A DNA stretch of 64,000 nt, taken from NCBI GenBank assembly GCA_006503475.1, contig RSEH01000090.1, positions 1-64,000 of the forward strand, written 5' to 3'. Below the pieces are notes generated by a model, which was not told the DNA's origin, ran no database searches, and worked only from the letters and a program-made list of their open reading frames with translations. Below are positions 19,907-29,914 of this stretch, piece after piece (position 1 is the first letter of the stretch; every line of letters begins with the position of its first letter). A program made the translations under genes and the position numbers. This DNA is from Stentor roeselii (Eukaryota > Ciliophora > Heterotrichea > Heterotrichida > Stentoridae).

Positions 19907-22414
19907 ATGGATGCAAGCAGGTTGGAACCGAAAAACTTGATCTCACAAAAACTTGTAAAATGTTCAAAATTCTCAAAAAGAGACCCTTTACCGTACTGCT
20001 TTATCGAAAACACTCCAAAAGAAGAAAGGGTATTAGAGTATGTAAAAAACTGGGAGCGGCAGCTGAGATTGAACTACAGAGAGCAAGCAAACCGTCCCTT
20101 ACTCCTCTACCCAACCAACGAATGTGGTGTAGAAAAGTTCATCTGCACAACGATGCGACAAACCCAGATGCCTTTTTTAGAGCTGTATAACTGGCAAACA
20201 GCAGCAGAGTTCATTTCAAATTTCTTAGAATACGAAGAACTAAACCCTCCAGACCAGTTCCCAGAAGTGATTCCAGCTCCTTCAAACGTTTTAGCCTGGC
20301 AATACGGCGACTGTTTCGACTTCGCAATCGCTCTCTGCTCGATTCTTCTCGGCGCAGGTTACGAGGCTTACTGCGTGCACGGGCGGGCTCCAAAAGAAAT
20401 AACAACTCGTGACCAGACCCGTACCAAGTGTCCCTTAGAAGTCCTTGAAAACGAAATGCCCGACACTACTGAGCTACCCGAGCAAAAAGACGACAAAGAA
20501 TTCGAAATTCCGATAAAACCTCCTCTCATTTCAGAATTCGTTAAAATGACAGAGGAAAAGTCAAAAAAGGACTTAGAACAAAGGAAGTTTGTGGAAAATA
20601 CTATTGATGATGATGCTCCTGAAATCTTAGCACCTGACCCTTGGAAAGGCCGAAGACTTCATTGCTGGGTGTTAGTTGTTGAGGGTGGAAGGACTGTCAC
20701 TGAAAGCTTTTTTATTGAACCGACTACTGGGAAAGCCTTTCCTTTGACGAAGAGTATTTATGAGAATATTGAGTTTATCTGGAATCATGAAAACTTCTGG
20801 GTTAACTTGAAGCCTAGTCAAAGAATTGAAGATATCAACTTTGACTTGTTTGCAGGTGACTGGGAATATGTCATGCTTTCTCAGACTGAACAGAAGAAGA
20901 AGAAAAAAGGAGGAAAGAAGGATGATGATGATGCTGAAGAAGAAGCTGCTGATGATAGGAGAATGAACTCGGATGAGCTTGGGACTGATGGATATATTCG
21001 AGCTTTGGAACCTGTACAGGACTTGCCTCCTAGTTGGTGTCCTAAACTTAAAATTGATAGAGAGACTTATTCTAAAAAGTGCCCTATGGGAGAGAAAACT
21101 ATGTTTTATGAAAGATGTAAAGTTGAAAATTATGCTGAGTATTCACAGTTTGATGGACTTGTCATGTGTCTTACTTATTATCATGATTATAAGAGACAGG
21201 TTGTTAAGGAAATTCGATGGATTTATAGCAGGAGACTTGATAAACTTACTATTCGTAGACGCTTCCCTCTCGAATACAAAACAGTGGAAGACTACGCCCC
21301 AGGTTGTCCATACCACTGGAAGCAAATCGTAGAAATCGACGGTAAAAGCAAGTTAATAATCTACCACCCAACTCGTAACAACGACGGTCTAATCAGAAGA
21401 GAAGAGATATTCGACCAGAAGACTCGAGAGTACTTCCAAGACCGTGACGATTACATGATTTTCCGTTCTTGGAAAATAGAAAAAAAGGCTTCAAGCATGA
21501 GAGACCTGACCCTCGGCGACGTGGTCATCGTTCACATGACTCAAAAATACGACCGAGACCCTTCAAAGCCTGCCGGGGGAAAAATCGAGAAAATCGTTTA
21601 TGACATCCTCAAGAAAAAGCACATCGTTTACTACCATTACGAACCTGGAAGCATCAAACGTGTCGTCCAAGAATACCCCAGAGATGTCCTCAGTAGTCTC
21701 GGAAAGGTAAGCGACGGTCAAGAAGTTGAAAAAGTTGACGAGGTCCGACAACAGAAGCTCCAAATGTTTAATGAAATGGAAAAAGCTTGCTTCACAGGAA
21801 TTAAAAATCAAGAAAATTCTTTGAAAGGCGAAATCGAGAAGTACAAAGAAATGATTGACGAGTGGGCGAAACTTAAGAAAAAAAATGACATCGCCTCTGC
21901 TTTGTCAAGAGGACTTATCATCAAGTCGATATATGACAAGGCACAGGAAAATAGCAAGGAAGCTGAAAAGGAAAAAGAAGAAGATAAAGTCGCTGAGGTC
22001 TTTAGTATTGATTACTTGGCACCTGTCTTGAAGAAGTTGAGTTTGGAGAATAAACAGCTCAGCTCTGCGGAAGCGAAACAAGCGGAAAATGAAGTCATGG
22101 ATAATTTGAAAGAAAGACTTTTGCATCGCGCGAATATTATTAAGAAAAGTTTAGATGAAGCGAAAAATGACTTGCATAAGAAAATCGTAAGTTTCAATTA
22201 GAATGAACATAACAAGAGAGGTGATAATGTCAGTGCAGAGGACAGGAAAAATTATGATGATAAAATCGCTGAAATGCACTTTAAGATTGATATTCTTGAA
22301 CAAAGAGTCATTAGACATGAAGAACAAGCTTTGAGGAAGTATGCGGAAATGAGCTTAACTCTTAAGAATGACCCGAGATTAGCTGCTTTGCACACTTATC
22401 ATAAAAAAGATTAG
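19907..22414 (+). CDS. DRC7: Dynein regulatory complex subunit 7, transglutaminase-like
   Basis: An 830-residue protein from two exons (19907-22186 and 22202-22414). DRC7 is part of the nexin-dynein regulatory complex that ties neighbouring outer doublets together in motile cilia. The N-terminal third carries the transglutaminase/cysteine-protease-like core with QYGDCFDFAIALCSILL and, further on, LHCWVLVVEGG. The middle holds an acidic low-complexity linker near 330-345, and the C-terminus is coiled coil. After splicing, the second exon reads ILEQRVIRHEEQALRKY and ends near NDPRLAAL, matching the conserved tail of animal DRC7, so the TAG at 22199 is intronic and not the end. The start ATG has the common TATAAAATG context. 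Third-position composition switches near 20560 and 21262. Confidence 0.93.
22187..22201 (+). other. DRC7: 15-base intron in DRC7
   Basis: GTAAGTTTCAATTAG, phase 0, with an in-frame TAG. Removing it joins HKKI to NEHNK and restores the conserved C-terminus. Confidence 0.92.
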
Positions 22415-22673
22415 GATAATCATTAAATGATGGTCATTCGAATACTCATTAACGAATAGAACTTGTTCATTACAATCTGAAAGAGAAAAAGAGAAAATTA
22501 TTAAAGTATTCTTCAAAGTTTCCTAAAATCTCCAAAAATTGTAAAAAACTTGATAATAGACTTATAACTAATAAATCTTGAAATAAATCAAGGTAAATAA
22601 ACGAAAAAAACAACATAATCAAAAGAAACTTGTCCAAATCAGCCATTTAAGAATAAGAAAAAATTCAATAATC

Positions 22674-24221
22674 ATGCTGAGCCCATTAGAAGATCAGCTG
22701 CGGGAGTCAATCGAGTGGTCACTATCAAACTTCATGACATCAAACGCCGTCTTCCTAGCAGAGCGTTTAAACAGCGAGCCTTCGGCGAGCCAATCCTCAA
22801 AAGACCAAAAACTCCAACTATTATCCCGGTGTTACCTTCAAGAAAACTCTCCTCAAAAAGTAGTCCTTCTGTTAAAATCAAGCCTTTCAGAAGAAACCGT
22901 CTACCTCTACGCCTTAGCAAGTTTCCAAACCGGCAAACTTGAAGAAGCCGAGCGGGCGCTGCAGCGTTTTCCTCTTCACTCTTCCGAGTCTTACTTTCTT
23001 CTAGGCCAGATCTGCGAGAAGCAATGTCGTGTTCCAGAAGCAATAAACTACTTCACGCGCGCATTGAATTCAAACAAAAACTTATGGTCAGCCTACGAAA
23101 AGCTCTGCAAACTCGGAGCGAATCCCGACCCGCGGCAAGCTTTTTCAGCAAGTCTTCCTTTAGCGCCTCTGACAGGTTCAAACTACGGCAACTGGACACT
23201 TCAAAGCCAAGGAAAGGTGAAAATCGACGACTTAAGCGAGTTGTTGATGACACTTGCCAGACCTTTTTTACTTCTCAGTCAGTACAACGTTGATGAGGCC
23301 CTCGCCACGTTTAAGTCTCTTCCCGAGCCTCAGGGGAACTCGGCTTGGGCGAATTGTCAAATCGGAAGATGCTTCTTTGAAAAGTACGACTTTGCCTCAG
23401 CGATTGAATTTTTTGGAAAGGCCTTTGCCCAAGAGCCTCAGAGAATTGAAGACTCGGATTTTTACTCGTCGTGTCTTTGGTATGAGAAGAAGCACAGTGA
23501 GTTGTTGCATGTTGTTCATAATTGTTTGAAGAATTTTTATTACTCCCCTCAGACTTGGGTGGTCGCAGGGAATTTTTACTCTTTGCAGAAAGAAAGAGAA
23601 ACTGCGATTAAATTGTTCAATAGAGCGATTCAGCTTAATCCTTATTATACTTATGCTTATTCGCTTTGTGGACATGAGTATCTCGCGAATGAGGACTTTG
23701 ACCAGGCAAAGTCGAATTATGAAGCTGCAAGGAATATTGACCCCAGACAGTACACAGCGCTTTGGGGACTGGGAAGCATGTATTTTAAACAGGAAAAATT
23801 TACTCAGAGCTTACAGTGCTATAAAGAAGCACGTGTTGTCAACCCTAACTCGAGCATTTTGATGACTTATCTTGGAGTCAATTATAAGTCGCTTAATAAC
23901 TTCCCTGAAGCCATCAATAGCTTTGAAGCTGCCATCAAACTTGATAAAAAAAATCCTTTGCCCAAGTTTCAACTTGGAATTTTGCTTAGCTATATGAATA
24001 GGGATAAGGAAGCGCTTAAGTATTTGGAAGGACTTTGTCAGGAAAACTCGAAAGAATCTCATCTTTATATACAGATTGGAAAGATCTATGCGAAAATTGG
24101 ACAGGCTGAAAAGGCTTTAAAGTGCTATAATGATGCTCAAGAGCTGAACCCAAAGAACCACAACGAAATAAAGAACCTGATCGAGCAGTTACACGGTACC
24201 TCATCCTACATGTTTCCTTAG
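22674..24221 (+). CDS. CDC27: Anaphase-promoting complex subunit 3, TPR protein
   Basis: A 515-residue TPR protein. CDC27/APC3 is a core TPR scaffold of the anaphase-promoting complex, a ubiquitin ligase that drives exit from mitosis. Residues 8-35 (ESIEWSLSNFMTSNAVFLAERL) match the conserved CDC27 N-terminus, where a helix precedes AIFLAERL. TPR units run from about 45 to 505, for example YAYSLCGHEYLANEDFDQA and AIKLFNRAIQLNPYY. The central low-complexity insert of animal and yeast CDC27 is very short, which explains the small size. The stop lies only 23 bases before the next start. Confidence 0.85.
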   Translation: MLSPLEDQLRESIEWSLSNFMTSNAVFLAERLNSEPSASQSSKDQKLQLLSRCYLQENSPQKVVLLLKSSLSEETVYLYALASFQTGKLEEAERALQRFPLHSSESYFLLGQICEKQCRVPEAINYFTRALNSNKNLWSAYEKLCKLGANPDPRQAFSASLPLAPLTGSNYGNWTLQSQGKVKIDDLSELLMTLARPFLLLSQYNVDEALATFKSLPEPQGNSAWANCQIGRCFFEKYDFASAIEFFGKAFAQEPQRIEDSDFYSSCLWYEKKHSELLHVVHNCLKNFYYSPQTWVVAGNFYSLQKERETAIKLFNRAIQLNPYYTYAYSLCGHEYLANEDFDQAKSNYEAARNIDPRQYTALWGLGSMYFKQEKFTQSLQCYKEARVVNPNSSILMTYLGVNYKSLNNFPEAINSFEAAIKLDKKNPLPKFQLGILLSYMNRDKEALKYLEGLCQENSKESHLYIQIGKIYAKIGQAEKALKCYNDAQELNPKNHNEIKNLIEQLHGTSSYMFP

Positions 24222-24244
24222 CTAGAATAATGGACAGATATAAA

Positions 24245-24973
24245 ATGGAAGACCCAGTCTCGCAGTAATATTCACAAAGGAGAAAACTCTTCGTCGGCGG
24301 ACTTTCCTCGCACACGACCCAAGCGAGTCTAATGTCCCACTTCGAAAAATACGGCAAAGTGCAAGAAAGCATCTTGATGCTTGACCGTAACACGGGAAGA
24401 TCTCGTTGTTTCGGCTTCGTCATCATGGAAGACCCTGAATCTCTTGACAGGATTTTATCAGAGCCTCAGTTGGTTGACAGTCGAAAAGTTGACTGTAAAA
24501 GAGCAGTTCCAAGAAGCCAGGGCCATGCACAGGTCTCTTCTCCTGCTTTTCAATACAAATCACGGAAAATGTTTGTAGGAGGACTTCCAGCTGATGTGAC
24601 GAATGAGAACTTTCGGCAGTTTTTCCTTCAGTTTGGAGATATTGAGGATAGTATTGTTATTCTTGATAAGGACACGGGAAGACCTAGAGGATTTGGATTT
24701 ATCACCTTTGCTGATGATGACTCGGCTGATAAGGTGTTGATGAACTATGAAAACAATATGATTAATGGAAAATGGGTCGAGTGTAAAAAAGCAACACCGA
24801 GACAACAGACTTTTCCTTCTTATTCTATGCCTTATCTCATGTACTCTCCCTATGGAACACACTATGGATATGATAATACCTTGGCTCATTCATTTACTGA
24901 GTTTGAACCTCAAGGAAGTGAGTTTAAGTTTGAATTTGCGGGGCAGGAGTTCATGAATAATAATAATTCCTAA
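24245..24973 (+). CDS. Two-RRM RNA-binding protein (hnRNP A/Musashi/DAZAP type)
   Basis: A 237-residue protein from a 20-base first exon (24245-24264) and a second exon (24280-24973). Splicing gives MEDPVSQRKLFVGGL, which supplies the RNP2 motif of RRM1; without the intron the first ATG would meet an in-frame TAA. RRM1 has RNP1-like RCFGFVIM. RRM2 has KMFVGGLP and RGFGFITF. The C-terminal 60 residues are rich in Tyr, Ser, Phe and Asn, typical of hnRNP tails. Such proteins bind single-stranded RNA in splicing, transport or translation. The gene sits 23 bases after CDC27 and 7 bases before the next start. Confidence 0.9.
24265..24279 (+). other. 15-base intron in the RRM gene
   Basis: GTAATATTCACAAAG, splitting a CAG codon. 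It contains an in-frame TAA and ends in AAG rather than TAG. Removal creates QRKLFVGGL. Confidence 0.88.
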
Positions 24974-24980
24974 TATAAAA

Positions 24981-26048
24981 ATGAGAATGGTTCTGGTCTT
25001 CACATTGACTATTCTTCACTTGACCTCAGCCCAGCAGTGTTTATCCTATTCCTGTGAATCCAACTCTTTTCCAATAAGCGACGAATCAGTATGTTTAGTG
25101 AAAGACAGCATAGGAGAAGTGATTTACACAAGACCCTGCAAGTGGGGATATCAGTGCATGGCCAGTGGGCAGACCTGGACCTGTCAATACCCAAGTGACA
25201 GAAAGGTGGGTGTTAAAGTATCTGGCACCAGTTGCGTGTATGACGAGGAATGTGTGGCCAATAATATCTGCATTGATCATACCTGTGTCGGTATCGGCAA
25301 AGGACTTTATTGCAGCTCGAATACTGACTGCGATGTCGGCCTTTTTTGTGCCAACAACAAAACTTGCGTCCCTCAAATAAAAGTTGGACGCACTGGATGT
25401 ATGGAAGACGCCCATTGTGTCAATAATGCTGGATGCCAGATATATTCTTATACTGATACTGATCTTAATCTCTGCACTAAGTACTTCTCACTTGATAATT
25501 ATCATGCTTTACTTGGATGCTCACCTGCTGGAGAAATTAATTATTTGTGTGAATCGGGATTTTGTATCAATGTCGGAATGAGTGTTTGTTACCCCGCACC
25601 TGCCCACTACGATAAGATAGTCAAATGTTCGACAAATAACGATTGCATCTCAAAGCCTACCGGCCAGCTGAAAATGCAATTTTTTTCAGAATGTCTCTGC
25701 GGTTTAAACTCAGACAGAGAAGGTTTCTGCAGCCTGTTTCCAGGAGATGATATATACAACGACTACGACGACATGATAAGAACCTGGCTGAACAGTGACG
25801 ACGTGTTGAAATGCAACACATACGGTCGATTCGGCAAGTACTCTATGGAGACCTTCAAAGGAAAAGACTGGGTAGATGAATTCACTTATAAAGAATTCCG
25901 AGCTATGAACTTGTCACTCGTACACAATGCAAAGGACTGTGTCCTGGAGACCTTATTGCCAAGTTATAAAAAACCTGAAGAAAAAGAAGAAAGCGACAGT
26001 AGTTTTTCTGAAATCTTGTTAGGAACTTTTATTTTGATAACGATTTAA
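24981..26048 (+). CDS. Secreted or GPI-anchored Cys-rich protein
   Basis: A 355-residue protein with a clear signal peptide (MRMVLVFTLTILHLTSAQ). About 30 Cys follow, in units such as CVYDEECVANNICIDHTC and CSSNTDCDVGLFC, the Cys-knot spacing seen in EB or Dickkopf-like modules. The end is acidic (PEEKEESDSS) and then hydrophobic (EILLGTFILITI) with nothing after it, which suits a GPI-anchor signal. It is therefore probably a surface coat protein. ATG lies 7 bases after the stop of the RRM gene on the same strand. Confidence 0.78.
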   Translation: MRMVLVFTLTILHLTSAQQCLSYSCESNSFPISDESVCLVKDSIGEVIYTRPCKWGYQCMASGQTWTCQYPSDRKVGVKVSGTSCVYDEECVANNICIDHTCVGIGKGLYCSSNTDCDVGLFCANNKTCVPQIKVGRTGCMEDAHCVNNAGCQIYSYTDTDLNLCTKYFSLDNYHALLGCSPAGEINYLCESGFCINVGMSVCYPAPAHYDKIVKCSTNNDCISKPTGQLKMQFFSECLCGLNSDREGFCSLFPGDDIYNDYDDMIRTWLNSDDVLKCNTYGRFGKYSMETFKGKDWVDEFTYKEFRAMNLSLVHNAKDCVLETLLPSYKKPEEKEESDSSFSEILLGTFILITI

Positions 26049-26080
26049 TTATCATGGTCGATATTCACTTTAGAATTTTA

Positions 26081-26170
26081 CCGAAAATCTAAAAATATAT
26101 TGAAAATCCTAAAATTTATTAAAAATCCTAAAATTTAGCGAAAATCTAAAAATTCAGCAAAAATCTTTCA
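26081..26170. repeat. About 20-bp tandem repeat, five degenerate copies
   Basis: Units read GAAAATCTAAAAATATATT, GAAAATCCTAAAATTTATT and variants. It lies in the short gap between the Cys-rich gene and the gene at 26209, so it falls in the likely promoter of the latter. Confidence 0.55.
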
Positions 26171-26208
26171 AACCTTTCTCAATTTAACAAAATCTCTAAA
26201 CAATAAAA

Positions 26209-26637
26209 ATGAACCAAAATGACTCAAACGACAGAACCAAAAATCTCCAAGTTCTCAAAATTTCTCCAATCAAAAAAACTCGTCCATCGTTGATGCTTCC
26301 CAGGTCAGCAACAAAATCGACAGTCATGGCTTCAGAGATTTCTTCCCCAGGCACTTATTTTCCACAACCATCAAAAAAAAATAAGAGTCTGTCATCGCCA
26401 AATCTGAACATGCGATCTTTGATTTATGATGAACTTGGAGTTCTTGAAAACCAGATAAAAGATATTAACCTGCAAATTGAGAAAAATATCAACGTTTTGC
26501 AAGAGAAACAGAAAAAAAACTTGGAACTCAACGACAACTTGCAGAAGATTGAATTAAAGACTATGCCTACTGATATTTCTTTTAGTGAAGAACATGGACA
26601 TTGGCCTTCTTGTCACAAAACTTGCGTAGTTTTTTAG
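26209..26637 (+). CDS. Small basic/coiled-coil protein with possible CaaX end
   Basis: A 142-residue protein. The first 75 residues are Ser/Pro/Lys-rich and look disordered. Residues about 80-118 form a helix (ENQIKDINLQIEKNINVLQ). The last residues are CHKTCVVF; CVVF fits a CaaX prenylation box, so the protein may be membrane-tethered. No family recognised. Upstream DNA holds a short tandem repeat. Confidence 0.55.
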   Translation: MNQNDSNDRTKNLQVLKISPIKKTRPSLMLPRSATKSTVMASEISSPGTYFPQPSKKNKSLSSPNLNMRSLIYDELGVLENQIKDINLQIEKNINVLQEKQKKNLELNDNLQKIELKTMPTDISFSEEHGHWPSCHKTCVVF

Positions 26638-27033
26638 GGATTTTAATTAAATAAGTGTGGAAATTGTTTGGTTTGAGTTGGTTGAGAAGAGGGTTTGGAT
26701 TATGTGGGTTGGATCAGTAGAGGGAATAGATGAAACTGTTTCAAGTGTCTGAGTTTGACTATGGTTCAGATTTTTTGATAAGATTTTATTAGCTGGTTTC
26801 GGTTATGCAGAAATTGATGAAATATTAGCAGATTCCTGTTATTCTGCCATGCTTGAAGACTTAATTAGAAGAATCCACTAGATTTACAACAAAAACTCTT
26901 ATTTCAAACCTAACTTAATCAAGGCTCAACGTAAATTATGATAATTATGGTAAACTCCTATTCCTATAATAAAATCACCCAACATTAAAACCCAGAAAAT
27001 TCATACTTTTCAACATTCCCAATAATACCTAAA
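26638..27033. other. Intergenic, 396 bases
   Basis: The first 120 bases are rich in G and T, the usual composition after plus-strand genes here. The last 80 bases are rich in A and C ahead of the next gene. No other features. Confidence 0.5.
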
Positions 27034-28749
27034 ATGTTTGACAGAAACTTCTCGAATTACAACTCAAGCTCTTTTTCCTCAGTTCCCACAAGAAGTAAAT
27101 CCCCTCTGATTTCATCCCACCCCCAAAAAACAAGTGAAAAACCCTTGACTTTCGATGAATTTATGAACCCTCTTCGACACTCAAAGCCTGAAAGTTCCGT
27201 TCAAACCTCAAGACCTCAAGTTTCCAAATCAACAGTCTCAACTTCTTCATTTCCCATCAAAAACAACTCAAAAGTAGTCCAAACGAATTTTTTATCTACT
27301 CCAAACAAGGGAAAAATTGAATCGATTACTCAAAATTCATCGAAAAATACGAGTTTTTCAAATGTTTCGAACTTTTCAAAACCTGTGAATCTTTTACAGT
27401 TTAAAGAACTGGCAAAGCAGAAGGAAATGATGATTCTTAAAAGAAAAACATCGGCTACTAAGATACAAGCTCTTTTTAGAGGATTTGTTCAGAGAAAGAG
27501 GTTTAAAGGGGTCTGGGAAAGGTTTTTGACGAGGAAAAGAATGGAAAGGCTTAGAGAGATTTCTGTGAGGATTAAAGAATTGTTTGCACCTTTTGTTATT
27601 TTAAAAGCGCTTAAGAAATGGGTAAGGATTAGAAGGATTGAAAAGGCGAGAATGATGGCGCTATTTAAACAGTATTCGGCTGTTTTTATTCAGAAGGTCT
27701 GGAGAGGGTTCGCTGTTCGAAGAAAAGTTAAACCAGTCTTAGACCACAAAAAGTTCTTCCGAACAAAGCTAAAAGCACTATTACAAGGTTGGAAAATCCG
27801 AAAAATCCTAAAAAGTTTTAAAATCCAAGAGCTAAAACACACCCTAAAAGACCTACAAAAACTCGAAGAAGAGCTAAAACAACAGCCAGAGTCCCACTCA
27901 CATCTTCAAATCCGAAACCAACTTCCTCTTCTAAAAGAAAAACTAATTCACGAGGTCCTTCTCCTCTACAAATCAGGAAACTACCTAAAGCACCCTCGTC
28001 AATCTCCAAAAAAGCCCCTTCCCCCAATGCCCTCTCAAAAAGACTACCAAACGCGAGAAGAAGATCCAATAAAGCCCTTAACTATTCCCCCAGAAGAAAC
28101 CAATCAAGACCCCCTTCCAAATCCTCCAAAAACCTTCAAAAACTTCCTAAGACGCGGTCAAAACACTAAATACAACCCAAAGCCAATCGCCGCAAAGCCA
28201 AAGCCGCCTCCTTCTCAGTCCTCCCATTTAAAACCCGAGTCAATTCCTCAAATTCCCAACATTCCTTGCGAGTTTTCCGACATCGAAGCCGACGAAGAAG
28301 AAGACGAGGTAAAAATCGACGAAAAGGTAGAAGACGAGTTCGAAGAAAAAACGAAGCCGAAACATTCTTTTTTGAAGAGAAAGTCACAAACTTATCAACC
28401 GAAGAAAATTGAATGGAAAGTCGCGACAAGAGTTAATTGTTGGGGAGAAACAATTGCGAGTGAAGTGAAGAACAAGCCTTCTTCTGGGAAGAGGAAAATC
28501 AGGAAACAAAGCAGTTTTAGCAGTAAGGTCGCGGAATTAGAAGAAGTCTTCGAAGCACTTAGCAAGGAGCATGTCTCGGTTTTGAATCATTTCGGATGTT
28601 ATGAAAGACTTGCGAATTATACAGTGATTCCTCAGATCACTCCTTATTCATCATTTGTTTGCACCTTTGATGATGAGTCATATCAAGACGCATTCGAACT
28701 GCTGCAAACGCATTACTTGCATTTGTGCAATGAAGAAGAGGTTAGTTAA
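27034..28749 (+). CDS. IQ-motif (calmodulin-binding) protein
   Basis: A 571-residue protein. The N-terminal 130 residues are Ser/Pro-rich and disordered. IQ motifs are seen at about 139 (ATKIQALFRGFVQRKR) and about 219 (AVFIQKVWRGFAVRRK), with a weaker one near 250 (LKALLQGWKIRK). IQ motifs bind calmodulin or centrin. Residues 270-310 are coiled coil, followed by a Pro-rich linker and an acidic run (EADEEEDEVK). The basic, helical make-up suits a cytoskeletal protein of the ciliate cortex or basal body, but this is inference. The stop lies 10 bases before the next start. Confidence 0.75.
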   Translation: MFDRNFSNYNSSSFSSVPTRSKSPLISSHPQKTSEKPLTFDEFMNPLRHSKPESSVQTSRPQVSKSTVSTSSFPIKNNSKVVQTNFLSTPNKGKIESITQNSSKNTSFSNVSNFSKPVNLLQFKELAKQKEMMILKRKTSATKIQALFRGFVQRKRFKGVWERFLTRKRMERLREISVRIKELFAPFVILKALKKWVRIRRIEKARMMALFKQYSAVFIQKVWRGFAVRRKVKPVLDHKKFFRTKLKALLQGWKIRKILKSFKIQELKHTLKDLQKLEEELKQQPESHSHLQIRNQLPLLKEKLIHEVLLLYKSGNYLKHPRQSPKKPLPPMPSQKDYQTREEDPIKPLTIPPEETNQDPLPNPPKTFKNFLRRGQNTKYNPKPIAAKPKPPPSQSSHLKPESIPQIPNIPCEFSDIEADEEEDEVKIDEKVEDEFEEKTKPKHSFLKRKSQTYQPKKIEWKVATRVNCWGETIASEVKNKPSSGKRKIRKQSSFSSKVAELEEVFEALSKEHVSVLNHFGCYERLANYTVIPQITPYSSFVCTFDDESYQDAFELLQTHYLHLCNEEEVS

Positions 28750-28759
28750 CTGCTAATAA

Positions 28760-29899
28760 ATGTCAGTTGGGATTTCAGAAGCACTTTTAATGCAAAAAAT
28801 CGAGTTTCTCTTAAGTGAAATCGCAGAACTCAAAAATAAAGAGTCGAACCTGAAGCAATCCAACGACTGTCTCATTAAAGCTCTAGCAAGTCCTTCTTCT
28901 CCAGTACTTGCAAGATAGGAGAAAAGCTTTCAAGAGCTACAAAAAACTATCGAGCTTCAAGAAGAAGAACTCTCAGAACTCAAAACAAGATACAAAGAAA
29001 AAATCATTCAACAAGAAAAAGAAAAACAAGACCTTTTGAATAAAATCTCAGAAATTGAATTCGCTTCAAAACAACAAAAACTTATTCTTGAGACTGAAAA
29101 ACTGGAACTAGTCCAACAGATCCAAAAACTCGAAACTGAAAAAAACACGCTTCAAAACTGGATAAAGTCTTCAGAACAAGAGAAAAATTCTCTAAATGGC
29201 CAGGTCCGTCATCAGTTAGAGTTAAAAATCTCTGAAGTCACAAAAGAACTGGAATTAAGCAAGTCAGAAAGTCGACATGAAGTACTTAAAGTGCGACAAG
29301 AAAGTGAAAAGGTTATTAATGAGCTGAAAACAATGTATGAACAAGAACTTGAAACACTTAGAAGCCAAATCAAGGACTCACAAGACAAACTTCGCAAAGA
29401 AAAAAACAGAGTTGAGCAGTTTTTAACTGAACATGACCTGCAGACCTGGCAAGAGAAAGTAGACCAGCTAGAAACCGAGCTAGAGTCCTTAAAATCTAAA
29501 AAACTTGCAAAAATCGAAGAAAACGAGTCACTTTTCATTTCAAGTAAAGAAGAAATCTCAGAAATTCCAATCAACAAGTCAAAGAAACTCGACTTCGAAT
29601 TCGAAAACCTCATCATTCAAAACGAAAGACTTAAAATCCACGTCGACCGAGCCAAGATGGAAGCTGCTCAACTCGCTGAAGAACTGGAAAAGACGCGAAA
29701 AGAACTGACAGAAACTGAAGAAACCTTGAAAAACGAGATAAAATTTCTAATAGGCAAACTTTTAAAGGCGAAAAGCAAGATTTCCATTGAAGGCGAACTC
29801 AGTGAAAGCGCAAGAAGAGACTTATACCTGAACTCAATTCGCTTTAAACAATGCGAAAAGCCGTTATCAAGACAGTCTCCAGAAAAGTTGGCAAATTAA
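28760..29899 (+). CDS. Coiled-coil protein
   Basis: A 374-residue protein from exons 28760-28903 and 28919-29899. Nearly the whole length is heptad-like coiled coil rich in Glu, Lys, Leu and Gln, with a short break near 45-52 where the intron lies (SPSSP joined to EKSFQELQ). The last 30 residues are basic. No specific family recognised; similar proteins serve basal bodies, cortical fibres or Golgi tethers. It starts 10 bases after the IQ protein gene and ends 15 bases before the convergent pepsin-like gene. Confidence 0.7.
28904..28918 (+). other. 15-base intron in the coiled-coil gene
   Basis: GTACTTGCAAGATAG, phase 0, with an in-frame TAG. The sequence before it has an ATG and continuous coiled-coil coding potential. 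Confidence 0.82.
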
Positions 29900-29914
29900 C
29901 TTTTTGAACCATAA

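Noticed and set aside
21706-21721. 16-base intron GTAAGCGACGGTCAAG in DRC7
   Set aside because: Removing it would shift the frame, and the protein reads through smoothly (SLGKVSDGQEVEKV).
22199-28918. Reassigned TAA/TAG as glutamine, suggested by in-frame stops in DRC7, the RRM gene and the coiled-coil gene
   Set aside because: Each stop lies in a 15-base GT...AG unit whose removal keeps frame and restores conserved sequence. Other genes end in TAA, TAG and TGA and have no internal stops over up to 1492 codons.
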